Shown one piece after another: positions 38,996 to 52,200 of a stretch of DNA of 64,000 bases (positions are counted from its first letter, which is position 1; every line of letters begins with the position of its first letter). The stretch comes from Pyrocephalus nanus (taxonomy: Eukaryota > Chordata > Aves > Passeriformes > Tyrannidae): positions 10,213,501-10,277,500 of the forward strand of contig CM076267.1 in assembly GCA_038380795.1 (NCBI GenBank). The letters are read 5' to 3'. The notes beneath the pieces were generated by a model. That model saw nothing but the letters and a program-made list of their open reading frames with translations. It did no database searches and was not told the DNA's origin. The translations under genes were made by a program, and so were the position numbers.

Positions 38996-41900
38996 TTCAG
39001 TTGCTACACTGCTTTTAAGAAAAGACAAAGACCAGCTTCTATGTTTAATAAAAACACCCTAGAATATTTGCGAAAACAATACTTATGATCTGAATTTAAA
39101 AGAAAAAAAGAAAGCATAAAACTGAAACTCAGAAGCAGATGTGATAATTTTGTCAAAATAAATGCCTCTATTTCTTTTTCTAGAATGCTTTCATAAGGTT
39201 ATTTTCTCAAATTTCCTCTTTAATTCAGGCACATTCTAAATTGTATTTTCTTTGGCAAGAACCAGTTTGCTGGGTACCAAATGAATTTAAGGACTTCATG
39301 CTTTCTGATTAATCTTTCAAATACCTATCACTGATTATGCGTATTTTTCATCCTTATGGTTTGGCCAAAGCTTCTGGCATTTCAAAGCTTCAGCACTTGA
39401 TTAGCTGAAATAACATAATATCTCCATTCCCATTTTGCAGTCAGGAGTTAATGATGAAGCAGCACATTTAGCACACCTGTTGGACCATTAAAAGAACAGA
39501 TCTGACATGTCCAGCATCTCATTCAAAATATGATTTGTTAACGGGGAGAGCAAGATCTCTTTTAAGGTGGGTCGGTGTAACCTTGTCAGGAGACACTCTC
39601 AGCATAACAAGTAGCTCTTAAAGCATCAATTTGTAAGTGCAAAATCTACAGGAACCTAATTATTTTTGAGATCACCATTCCTTTGACAAATGTGGCTACA
39701 GTCAGCCCCATGATTCACAAGCTGAGGGTGGAAAAGGGAGAGGAAGAGGAGGTATGTGAAAGCCTCCAAGCACAAACTGTTATCCCAAAGGCCTCATTTC
39801 ATACTGAGACCAAACTAACTCCACTGCCTAGTTTCCATATCAAAATGCACAAAGGATCACTTCTGTAATTTATGTGTTAATATTTTTTATTAGTTACAAT
39901 TTTTTATTTGTTTTGTCTGTGGTTTATTTACTCAGCTTGAAAATGAAACTGGACAAAGAGGTTTATAATCAGCATCACTTACAGGGTTTCATACTTTGGT
40001 TTTACGTCACCACATTGAGCCTGAATATCACCTTGTCAGTAGAAATAGTCATCAACATTCATAATATACTTTCCAGTACATTTAGAGGACCAGGTAAAGT
40101 CCTTTTTAATAGACCTGTTTGTCAAGCACTCCTGAATCACAGTTATTTATTAAAATAGTTTACTCTATTAAATAATTCTCAGCAAACTCTACCTGGTTAA
40201 TTATCCCAGAGAACTGATTTGTTCCTGCACTGTCACGGCATCAGTCTGAGCTGTCACTCACATCCCACACTGTCTGTGGCTGTTTGCTGTGATGAGGCAG
40301 ATTGTCATCTCAAAGATCCTGGGGCACCTCTGCCTCCTAAACCTCAAACCTTCCTTACATGCCAGTACACCAGAGACCAGGAGAGGAACTTAGTGATGCA
40401 CATCCTGAGAGAGCCATTTCTCTGGAATAACAATTCCCACCAGAGAGCTTCAGCTACTTAAAAGGCTTTAGGTAGACAGTCTTCATCCTAAATTTTCCTT
40501 CTTGCATTTCCTAACTTGGTTTCACAATGATTTTTTTGCAATTAGAGAAGAAGCAGACACCCAGCCTCCTTTCCCAATTAATCCTTTCTTCCTTACTAGG
40601 ACCTAAATTTGTTTTTTCTCTTTCTGCACTGAAAAGGAATCACTCATTCTCACTTCTCTTTTTTAAAAAAGAGAAGGAAAGAAAGAAACCAAAGCCCATT
40701 TCACACTGGCTGGAACTGGACATAAAGCAGCAATCTAGAGAAATTTCAGTGACATGTTGTAAAAAGACTTGGAGCCAGTGAGGTCCAGGCAGAGACAAAC
40801 CTCCTGTCTCTGGTTTCCAGCCACTGCTCTTAGGGGACATCCAGTGTGACTGCAAATGGCACAAGAATGCAGAAGTGTGGGCTGCACAGTGTCCGCATTC
40901 AACCCCTGCCCCTGGCCCCAAGTCAACAGGAGGGAACAGAAAGACAGAAAAAGCCCAAATACTTTGGCAGAAGCTAACTAATGTCAGAATGGGCCCTCCT
41001 GCTATTCTCAAGCAACTCATTTTGGTATTCGATTTTTACTTTGAAAAAAGATTACTCTGAACTCAAAGCAGTTCTGTTGTAAAATGATGTAAGCTAGGAA
41101 GAACTCAGACACCAGCTAGGTGTAAGAAAACCTTTTCCCAATATGTAACCATGATCCCATGAGCTTCTGCGAGTTGTTTTAAGAGGTGCAGGTCGGAATT
41201 CAGCAGGGTTGTGTTGTGCTCTCTTCTCCCAGGTGAAAATCCTGATCTACCTCATTACAGCCCAGACCAGAACTGGGACACAAAGCTCTTTTATTTAATT
41301 GAGCAAATAAACATTATTTGAGAAGCTTCCTGTCTTCATTCAAATAGCAAAGATACAAGACACAGCTGTGTCCAAAAATGCACGATCACAGCTATTAAAG
41401 CCAAATCTGGAGGACGAATATTATAATTTTTCACATTTTTTGAGGTTTCTGCTGGTAAATGATGCCTTCATCAAAACCCATTTACCCTCTTCCCCTTTTG
41501 TTGTTGCACATCTACTATATTTGGATCAGTGTCTGGCAGGTCTTCCTTGGAACAGCTGCTGAGATAAATATGAAATTCATCAGGGCTTTGTTTTGTTGAA
41601 GCAGGGCTACATTTAAAGATTTGTTACTACAACAAAGAAATATTTGAACAGTAAGTACCATTCAACTCTCTCTTGAGTATTTAAAGTCTTGTATTTGAGA
41701 TGATTTAGCAGAAACAAAACAAAAATGCTTCACCAAATGAAAATTACATGTTCTTGACATTTGCTGGAAAACATAAATATTAGGATGGTGTTGAAATATA
41801 AACACACCAACCATTCTTGAAAAGGTTTGGATGTGCAGAAGCTATTAAAAAGTAAGTTTGAAGATTCAAATCCACTGGATTCCAGATGAGAAATAAATAG

Positions 41901-42798
41901 ATAGGGTCGTGCCTAGGACAACCAAACTAGTAAGATTCAAAAAATAAATATATCTTTTTGCCTGCACTTTAAGGTTTTCTTTTCATAGTTCAAGCAAGGA
42001 GACCATGGAGTCCATTTCATGTGCAGTTGCTATGAAGTTTAGTCTACGGCCAGCACTGCCAGATTTTCACATAAGGAAAAGGAGACTTTTCTCATCTGGG
42101 CAAGGAGTGCTTGGGGCTCTTAGACACGGGATCCTAATTTATCAGTTCTCGACATCAGTGACTTAACAAGGGAGTGAATGGAGCATGGTGAACAGCTCCA
42201 GGAATTCCAGTCAGCACTGTAAAACACAGTGGAAAGTCTCCAGATTGCAAATACATACATTTCCTTGAAATGCGTTGTTGGAGGCAGAGAAACCCATAGG
42301 GGAAAGAACTTTTATAGCATAAATAAGCCTGCAAACATGTTCGGCTCATGCAAAGAATGATTAATGTCGGTCTAGACAGTCGACAGCAGCACCTGGTAAA
42401 ATCCACTATATGTCCAGAGGCAGACACCGTGCCAAATTCCATGCTGATGCAAGCAGGTATAACCACTCTGGGACTAGCACATTTGATTCAGGGCTCAACT
42501 GGGCTCACAGATGAGGACAGGGAAAAAAAACTCTTCAAAGAGGGTAAAATCACTTTTTCTACGTGGTTATTGACATTTCTTGCAGTAAGCACTCATCAGT
42601 TCTCATACACTGCTCCTGGCAGTGCAGGAGAGCAAGGCACATCCATTTACAGAAGTGCTGTAATTAAAATAAGGAATTAGGGAGAAAAGATGAGACACTG
42701 AGTGCAGGTTCTCATGGAACTATTACTAAATTAAAACCTGGGAAAAAAGCTTTTATAACAGCAAAATATTCTGTTTAGTCCTTTTCAGATGAAATGTC

Positions 42799-42870
42799 TT
42801 TTTTTTTTTTTCATTTTGTTCCTTTTTTTGATCAGTCTACTAAAAAAAAGAAAAAAAAAAGGAAAAAACC
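42799..42870. repeat. T-rich block facing an A-rich block
   Basis: A T13 run, a second T7 run and then, after a 12-bp gap, A8-G-A10-GG-A6. The facing T and A tracts could pair in the transcript as a low-complexity hairpin. Confidence 0.85.
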
Positions 42871-43354
42871 TTTGAATTTCATCAAAATATTTTGATTGCC
42901 ATTGCATTTTAGAGGTGTTTTTGGTGAGAAATTTCTAAGGCTTTTAAATTTTTTCCTCATTGAAAAATCTGTATTTCAAACCAGCAGATTCTTCCACAAC
43001 TTAGTAACTTGGCCTCTGCCCTTTTGCAGTGCAGAGTTCACCACGAGATTTGCACTTTCTATCTCCCAAGCAGAAGTGATGCAACTATTCTTTGAGACCT
43101 ATAAGATTTGGCCAGAGTCCACCCACTCCGTGTTTTATTTAAGGGCATTTATTAATCCATGTATGGATTCAAGTATATCTGTTAGGAGGAAAGGCTGAGA
43201 AACACTCTGTGGTCCCCTCTGTGGGTCTATTTTGCTACAACACTACAAGAGCATTTAAGTTTTCTTCAGAACTGGACAATTAAAAAGCTGATGCCCCCTT
43301 TTTCCCTGGGTTGGACAATGAGGGCTGACCATGACTAATAAATGAGTGGTACTC

Positions 43355-43369
43355 TTTTTTTTTTTTTTT
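43355..43369. repeat. T15 homopolymer
   Basis: Run of 15 T in the exon A to B intron. Confidence 0.95.
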
Positions 43370-45359
43370 GAGTTCCACCCATATACAAACAAAGCAGGTC
43401 TTTGTAGACACAGTGATTTACCTAAAATAGTTCACTTATCAGATAGATACTTCCTGCCATGCCAGGCTGGGTGAAGACTGCCTGTTGTATTACATCCAGA
43501 AGGGCTTGCTCTGAAGCTGCAAATCAATCTATGTTATAAGATACACTTGTAAAATCAATTTTTGTGCATTCATTTACACTGCAGACTTTACTCATTCTTT
43601 CAAGTAACTACCATGATGGCACTGAGAGCAGAAAAAGTCCTTTTAAAAGAGTCCTCGAGAGACAGTGGAAACTGATGTGCTATTGACAGCCCAGCTACAA
43701 AACATCTACCTCATGTCCCATTTATTCTGGATCTGTCTCCAGCAAGGCCACGCTCTCTCTGCATCCAGCAAGAGGGGCTAAGCCTTGCCAATGAAGCTAC
43801 TGGATGTGAGGTATCCCTTATTACTTGTGGAGACATTGATGTGCAAGAGATCAAAATCACTGAGGCTGACTGAGCACAAACAAGTCGATAACTCTGTATT
43901 TCACAGGGCGTAGAAGACCTGAGAGTGAGAAAGCTGGATCCAAAAAGCTTCTGGAAACCAAAGACAAACCCCATGTTCCATAGTCAAACTATGGAACCAA
44001 ATCCTGGCAATAACCCTGCAAATCTCAGCTGAGTCTCTGAGCTACCACTCTGCCTGTCTTCCAGAGATCATCTGAGGTGTTTTTCCAGCCTCAGACACTC
44101 ACCTTTGTAGGGGACTGAGCTCCTCAGGTGGCTGTGTGTGGTCTCCTCATGTTTACAGTCCATCATGCTAAGGCACTTTCCCTCACCCATGGGAAATCAC
44201 ACACTGGTGTCATGGCAACACAGTTTTAATGTTTCTTCCCTCATGATCCTTTCATCACGATTGCAAGTAATTCCAGTTCTCCATAACTACCTCTACCCAT
44301 CATTCACCTCGAATTGGAAAAACTCAGAACAACTGTTTTATCAGCTAAAGCAGGTTCAGATAAATGATCTAGTTTCAACTGCCTGCTCCCTTGTCCCTCT
44401 TAGCTGTATCGTATCTCTATCAAAAGCACAATAAAACTTCCAGGCAAGCCCATCTACAAGTACCACGTGGGAACACACATCACCCTATTCATCTCAACAA
44501 CTACATACCCCAGGTGGTGCTTTTCTTGCTGCCAGACCTGAAAATTACATTGACAAATTAACATACGTCAGGATAGGAACGATAGGAATCTGGTAGTCAG
44601 AAACAAAACTCCTACAACTTATTGTAGATATCAGCAAGCCCATGGTAATGAAAATCAGAGAGAGTAGAATCATGAAACACTGCACCTAAGGATACTTGGC
44701 CTAATACTGAGTCCCTCATTTGATCTGGAAGAAGCACATCAAACATACATCACAGGCCACATCTACTCCACCAGATTAATGGTTTCCTACCTGTCAGTTA
44801 AACTAATGCAATATAACCTCCTGTGCAGAAATGGGCCTAATGCTGCAGGTTTCTGTAGAAAGTTGAATTGCCACAGTCACACCTCCACAACCCCCAGAAA
44901 ACAACTGATGAGAAACAACAGACACCATTTCACAGTTGCTGTGCAAAGCTCTAGCCCCATGCTGGACACATCACCCAGTTTAAGAAAAGCCTACCAAGTG
45001 AAACTCCCTGATACTGAGATAACACAAATACATGTAACTATTTTCTTTTCAATTATAGCTTCACATATGGCTGGAGCACCGCAGTCCAAGGGATGAGACT
45101 GAGCCAGGGGAGCCTAACTGGGTTACTCACTTCTTTCTTGTGTTTCTGGGTAACAGCTCAACTCTACTTCTGCATGTTACCTGACTTTTCTCTATTGAAA
45201 CTACTGCATTCTTCTGTTGAATGTATTATATTTACCATATCTTCAGACACAGGGAGGATACATAATTACAAGGAGAATTGGAAACAGTCATTGGCCACTT
45301 CATGGTTAATTCACAAGAGATTAGGTGATATCACTTAATAATCTAAGCATGTGCTTATT

Positions 45360-46020
45360 TATCCATGCTGGGATATATTCTCTGTTACACGTGTGCTGAT
45401 TTTATATAGGAGTTGTTTATTGCTCTATACATATGCTTATCTAATTGTACTGAATATACATGCTTTATTAAACTCATAAATGAGCACATTTATGGGCCTG
45501 TGCGAAAGCAGAGCCCTTCATATTTTATTTATAAAGTGGGACAATAGAATGGCATTGACATAGAACATCCATTTAACTCAGAGGATTTAGGGTTGTCCCA
45601 AAGACTTTTCTATTTTTTTGCCAGAATCAAAGCTTTTGGGTTTTTAATTAGATTTCCAGCCCATCTGCTTGCAAAGATAGCCCTGACAATATAAACTAAT
45701 GCACATTTGTCTTGCTGAGTCTGCAGCCAGTTGAAGGAAACAATGAGACGAGGAGAACAGTGAACTTGCACTCTCTATCTTATTGGGGTGTTAACTAAAA
45801 ACCCAATTCTGACAGCCTAAATACCACAATTCTTAACTATTTCATTTCTGTTAATTGTACCACAAACCTTCAGATACAACGTTTGTCAAAGCCATGAATT
45901 ATTCACATAAGCTCTTTCCCATTTTGATGACCACGCTGTACAATTCAGGCTGTCAATTGGGACCAGGCAAGTATCTGGCCAAATATTTATGCCTGCAATT
46001 ATAATCAAGGATTTTGCTCT
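45360..46020. promoter_or_regulatory. Candidate conserved AT-rich regulatory block
   Basis: This is a long repeat-free AT-rich stretch dense in homeodomain and SOX-like words (ACAATAG at 45541, TTTTTAATTAG, CTGTCAATTGGG, GCAATTATAATCAAGG). It has the look of vertebrate conserved noncoding DNA. This is pattern recognition only. Confidence 0.22.
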
Positions 46021-47591
46021 TTTTTTTTTACTGTGTGGAGTAAAAGCAACGATCACAGCATAATCAAACTACTACTAGAAGCCTATAGTGGAAAAGATTG
46101 CAAGACCACAATTACTGTGGATTTGATGTAGAACCCACAGGAGCACTAATGCATAATTTTAAGTGCTTTATGACATAAAACTAAGGAAAACAGATTAAAA
46201 TTTCTGTTGCTATGACATGCTTTACAAACAGCAGAGAAAACAGCTCAAATACACTCAGACTTTTTCCTACAATTTGAAAATAATAAGAATGCTGCCCTGG
46301 TCTCTTATGAGAGTGACACTATAACAACTGATAGTACTTCTGTGCTAAAATCACCCACAAAACTGACTTTAAGTAGAACTGATTATTTCTGTATTTTTTG
46401 TAATTACAGATTCCAAACGTAAATAATTGTTTCAACCTTCTCTGATACAAGCTCCTCTGAAATAATTATCAATGTGTGTTTATGTCCATCAAGCAAACTC
46501 ACACAGGTTGTTGGTGTTTGAAAATAAAAGAGGTAAGACTGAGCCTATGACAGTTGTTGCTGCCTGAATTATCCCGTTGTGGGGATGCTGCATGGATGCA
46601 GTCGCATCCTAAAACTGGGTTTTTTAAGGACAGCAATGTTCAGTGACCATATTTCTTTAATCCTATGGTCCATCTGATAAAAATATCTTCCATCTGGTTC
46701 CTGTTCGTTTGGTTGTGCCTCACAATAGAAGGAGCTTGATTAAGCAATTAAGATGGTGCATGAAGCACATGTTTACACTTGCTGGATATGGATGGACTCA
46801 TGATCACACTTGACTGGTTTTCTGGAGGAGGATGACAGTACTTAAGAATTAGGAAAAGGACACGGTAAGTAGAAGCCTGCAGGCCAGGCAGGCCTTTTAC
46901 TGCTTTGGTTGACTTCTTGCATCAATTTCAAAGTTTATTGTAGTAAATTAATGTGTTAGCCTGAAAAAGTATTGATATCCTCCTTTCATTTGTGACTAAG
47001 AGCAGATATGGTGAATGTATGTTTCCACCTTGATGATTTCCTTCTTATGCCCCTGGCAATTTACACAATGAATAAATATCTTTGCTCTGTCTTAAGACGT
47101 AGAAAAGTTGCACAAAAGTCCTAGGCTTGGTAATGGCTGCCTAGATAGATCCTTCCTAGTCTGTTATTTTGAGATTGATTTGTTGCTTGATTCTGTTTGC
47201 AGAGTAGATATATATTTCCAGTTCATTCAGATTCTGGAAATCAACTGTAGCCTGGAAGAAGCAACAGGTGAATTCTGTGATCTTCACAGAAAGGTAGGAA
47301 GAACTGATAAATCAGTTGAGAATCACTCATAAAATTACCTAGTATATTAATTTGTTCCCAACTACCTTAAAATCCACCAAAAAAATCCTGTTACATCATC
47401 TGATGATAAAGACTTCTTTGCTCTTCTCTCTGTCCCATGCAACTAAAATAGTTTATCATTACCTTTGTTTGAACTTGACCAGTATTTGAACCTATGTGAC
47501 GTAGGACATAAAGCGCCACAGCATCTAAAATATTTAGCACTGCACAAACAAACCCACACCTCAAGAATGCTGTCATAACCTGGTGTATAAT

Positions 47592-47612
47592 CTTAACATG
47601 TAACATGTTAAG
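47592..47612. repeat. Perfect 21-bp inverted repeat
   Basis: CTTAACATGT, one A, then ACATGTTAAG: 10-bp arms with no mismatch. It contains two ACATGT hexamers. It could be a binding site for a dimeric factor, or simply chance. Confidence 0.85.
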
Positions 47613-48599
47613 AAGGATCTTAAAGAACTTTGCCATGAGTACTCAGGTGTTAAATAAAACAGGGTCTAATGTTATGCTTTAGAGTATTTCACTGAACAAC
47701 AAAAGCAGAGAAAACCACCTTTTTGCATTGGACTTCAACAAAGAACAAATTACACACAAGCAGATCTCTGACAATTTCCTTTGAAAAGGAACTTACTTCT
47801 TGGCCACGAGAATGAGAAATATAGAAAGAAAAGCAAGGACTCAAAAAGCTATGTGCCAAAAAAATGTTCACAGGTGCAGGAATTAGGCTTTTAACAGAAT
47901 CCCTAATTACAGATCTGACTTCTGGCGTCTTTTCAAGGCAGCATGAACACAGCTGAAGTTCTCTGTGCATTTGTACCCTCACACAAATAAAAGGGAAACA
48001 TATGTTTTCATTTGTAAAAACAATTATAAGTCAATCCCTAAAAGGGCAATGTGAACACAATACTGGCAAGATGGACTTAAGCTTCGGAAAATACTGACTT
48101 CTCACCGATTTCAAAAGCCCAGAAATGGAGATCAAGAGAACTTTGCACTGGTACTGTATACAATACATTAATTTGATTTATATTGTTCCACTTTCTGTAC
48201 CTTATCAAACACGTCTGCTTTAATTTTCCAAGTGCCTCTGGGAATATATGAAATATGTAATGAAGACAACAAGCACCTTATTCACTTCGATGAATATTTC
48301 TAAACCTTCTGTCTAAGTTAGAGCAGGTGGATTCTCAAGTGGCCTTTTTCTCAAAGGTATTGAGTGGATTTTACCTAACAAAAATTTATGCCTTTTTCAT
48401 TTAATTAGTAGGGCCCAGCAAGTCATCAGATAAGTGCTGCTGATGCTATTATACCACAGATACAATTTAGCAGTCCATAAAACTATAGAGGTGAAGTGTC
48501 CTATACAATTCATTCCAAAATGAAAATCCCAGCAAACCTTTTCAGCTGACCTGTCACCTACCATGTACAATCCAACACTGCAAAATCATTGGGGTGGCT

Positions 48600-48870
48600 G
48601 TTCTGGAAATTAAAGAGAAATTGAGATTTCCAGTAAGCCTGGTAAGTGGGGAATGATATAACAGTTGGGTCTTGCCTTGTGAACAGAGAAGAATGAAACC
48701 CTAAAAACCCTGCACATATTGCTTGTGTATTTGATTCCTAGCCTAACAGTTCATTAACAAAGCAGAGCTCCCAGACATTCTTCCTATGGGTAAGATTGTT
48801 CACTACTTTCCTATGTACCTGCTTTTTAATTAGATTTTGGAATGGAACTGCAGCTCCTACCCACAAATCT
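48600..48870. repeat. Old tandem duplication, copy 1
   Basis: This block is clearly related to 48955-49235 in the same orientation, at an offset of about 360 bp. Shared landmarks include cttgtgaa, acatattg followed by tatttgatt, taacaa...agct..ccca.cattcttcc.atg, and acctgcttttta.tag. The core 48675-48838 aligns with few indels (offset 360-363); the left part is weaker (offset near 350). It is not coding and not a repeat family I recognise. Confidence 0.75.
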
Positions 48871-48954
48871 CCAGTGGGAAGCAAAATCTAAACTAATCTG
48901 TGATCCCAGAAATGTTTGCTTCTCCAGATGCAATTTCTGAACACTTATAAATGT

Positions 48955-49235
48955 AGAAACAGAAGAACGGAGAAATAAGGGGACATAACCACAAAATTGG
49001 ATGTGATTAATCAGTGTTGTATGAGTTCAGTTCTGTCTTGTGAATGGAGGAAAAAAAGAGGTCTTAAAGAAAAAGAACATATTGTCTATTTGATTAATAC
49101 TTAGACTAATAGACTAACAAGGAAGCTTTCCCAGCCATTCTTCCAATGTGAAAGATCACCCATTAGTTAATCAGGCACCTGCTTTTTATTAGGTTGGATT
49201 TTTGAACTATTGTTCTCCCCCACATTCTTCTTATA
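48955..49235. repeat. Old tandem duplication, copy 2
   Basis: Partner of the block at 48600-48870. The best preserved part is 49036-49198, including CCAGCCATTCTTCCAATG and GCACCTGCTTTTTATTAG against CCAGACATTCTTCCTATG and GTACCTGCTTTTTAATTAG in copy 1. Divergence looks like roughly a quarter to a third of sites outside the best blocks, so the event is old. The two copies are separated by about 85 bp that shows no similarity to the units. Confidence 0.75.
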
Positions 49236-52200
49236 CTCCCAAAAATCACTGCATGGCAAAATGGTACATTTGTAATGGAGATGGGTTTTTCAAGAACATT
49301 TTCTCAGGTCAGGCAGTGACACAGTACACGGCCAATTTCTTACACAGTGCTCCCAATTCAGCACTGGGAAAGGCAGCTTTAAGGCCCCGTTTCCCAGAAA
49401 TCAGAAATCTAATCAGTGCATGCCATTAGAGGGATGTGCATTTCTGCCTCATACAGAATACCTATAACCAAACCACTCAGGGTTTTATATCTTCAAGTTG
49501 TAAAAATATCTATTAATTTGGTTTCCCAAACTTTAGGGAGGTATCTCTTGTACAAACTGGTAAATTCAGGTTATACAGTTAAACCAAGGGAGAAGAAAAC
49601 TGTGTTGAGTCCTGAACTAAAATGCAGGAAACTCTGACTGTGTGTCTTCTCTTATGTTCTAGGATGGCATCTACCTTAGTGCAAATGTGACCCAAATGGG
49701 TGACCTAAATGAAACCTCGGGCTCCATGTGATTATTTATCATCTACAAAGATCACAAAAGACATCAGCAGAGCTGCTAATAAACATAGTCTTTAGTTGGT
49801 GGGCTAAGAAGAGCTGCTAATTCTACTGAAAAGGAAATGCAATTTTAGTCTCCAATTAGGTCTGACACACAACAGAAAAGCGAGAGAAGTTAAAAACCTG
49901 CATTGCTGCATTAGCAGAGGACTTTGGCCTCTGGGGCAGTCAGCTGCTGAATCACAGGAGACTGAGACAGAAGAGACCTAACTAATCATCACAGCCAGGG
50001 ATGTTGTTGGTACTTAGCCAAGAAAGAACAATAATTGGTACCAGAAGCCTACCTTTCTTGCAGCTAATTTTTCAGTAGCATTAAATTAACATGCAAATAA
50101 AGAGGAATGAGGGGAAACTATTTTAGATGTACAGTTTATAGCAATATAATTTAACAAGTATTAGTCTCCATCCACCATGACTGACAGCATGACTTTTCCA
50201 TATGACATACAAAGTGTACGTGCACAGTTGATGAAACATGTACAGGAAGCCCACTTGGAGTTCTCCAAGGGGAAAAAACCCTTTTATTCCCAGTGGGACA
50301 TGATGTTTGCCCACAGAGCAGCTCAATAGCGTGCAAGAGCACTTCAGAACACAGCATTCAGTCTTGACCCGAAACTCAGTGTTTTGCAGATCGTGCCTCA
50401 AGAACACCAGAGCCATGAACCCTGCCTTGCAGAATGGTAACCTGCAGGGAAAATGTGAAAACACTCCCTGGAATTCTAAAGTATCACAGCCCCTGCATGG
50501 GTACAAGGTGTATTTTAAACTGCCATAAAGTTCCTGCTAAGGATCCCACCCATCTCCATATCAATACTGTGTTGGTATCCATATTATTCCATTCCTTAAA
50601 TGGGTAAATTTTATAACTGCTTGGATGCTGGACCCTGATTTAGGACTGGTGGAGGAAGAAGGGTTGATTTTTACCAAGCAAAGGTTTCTAACGACTAATT
50701 CTTTCAAACTAAACTTCAAAAAAGTAATATTTATTCAATCCTCAATGACAACATCAATAGCAGAAGCATCTGGCTTGCCAGATGCTCAAATAAATAATTT
50801 ATCACACTTAAGTCATCCTTCTAGTGCAAGTTTGCTAATAACACTGCATAAATATTAGAGATTGTCAAATTTTTGTGTTCATGTGTGAAACGGGGGAAAG
50901 GCACAGGAAAGGCATATGAAGGCAGCCTGAATCTGGCTGGAGATGAACTGCTGCTGCTACAATTTTCAGAGAGAGATGCAGTTATTCTACAAAACCAGTC
51001 CTCTGCTGGAATTTCTGTCCAATGACTTTAACCAAAAGGAGCACTCAGCAAAGATGTCCCTTGTAAATGCAGCATCAAGCCTACAGCACGTTCCTCCTTT
51101 CTCTTGTTTGTGCTGTAGCACAGGCACGTGCAAGGGGTGGAAGGTGTCTCCCTGGAAGCAGTCACAGGACAAGGGAGAGCTGTTCTAATCCTTGGGCTTG
51201 TTGGTGAAGTGCCACAAAGGAACTTTCTAAAATACTATAGTGCTGGGAAATTCTCCAGAGATTAAGGTTTCTCTTTAAAGTTAGACATAAAGTAAAGCCC
51301 TATGGTACACAGGCAGGGAAACCAACGCTCCCTTGTCAGTAGTAGAAAAGTACCCTGTGGCACACTTTGCAGACCAGACAATGTTTGCCAAGCCAAAAAC
51401 ATGTCTGTGTTACACTTTTCTGTCTCTTCTTGGGTGGAAAGGAGGGAGTCTGCAATTACGTTTCTTATTTTACTTTGTGTTAAAGTATTGCTTTCTTTCT
51501 CTTTATTTTTTCTCTTAATTGAAGTAGCCCAACAGTCTCACATCACATAGTTACAATCACATTTTGCTGCAAACAGCTCTGCAGGATCCACAGGGAGCTC
51601 TGAAGCAGTGCCAGGATCCACAAGGAAGACATAAAATACCACAGACTTGGTTAGGAGCACCTTGTGGAAAATGAGAAGAAACCATTGATGAGATTTACAA
51701 CTGTCTACCAAACTTGGACACCAATTCCCTTTGCAAACAGCAGGGAATTGAGCATCCCAACCTCTGAGACAAATTTTGCCAGTCTCAACCCATAATTTCC
51801 ACTTTATAAGAGCATCAGCCTGCTCAATCCCACATGTTACCATGAATTGGTCATTGTTCTACTTTAGTATGATCCAATTTTCTAATACTATAAACTAGCA
51901 CGTGCTTTTATGAGCATGGGAACTGCCGAACCCTTGGTGGTGGTTTGCACATCGATTCTCTAATGGTTAATAACAAATGTGCCTCTTACATGCTCTGGAT
52001 ATGCCCCTACACCTCCAGTCTCCGAAAAGGGCTAAGTTCAGACCACCTTTCCCTCTCTCTGGACACTAATTAGGTCTCTTTCCTTGATGCAGCTGTCTAC
52101 TCTCATTAAATTTGTAGGAATTTATTATTCTTGAGAGTCTTCTCTGACAGATTTGGTTTAACAGTGACTGACAGACAGCACGATGGCACAAGCTTTTAAT

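Noticed and set aside
49953..50005. Weak likeness to a CR1 terminus (aatcacagga...agagaccta...aatcatca)
   Set aside because: Only scattered matches over about 50 bp and no continuation on either side.
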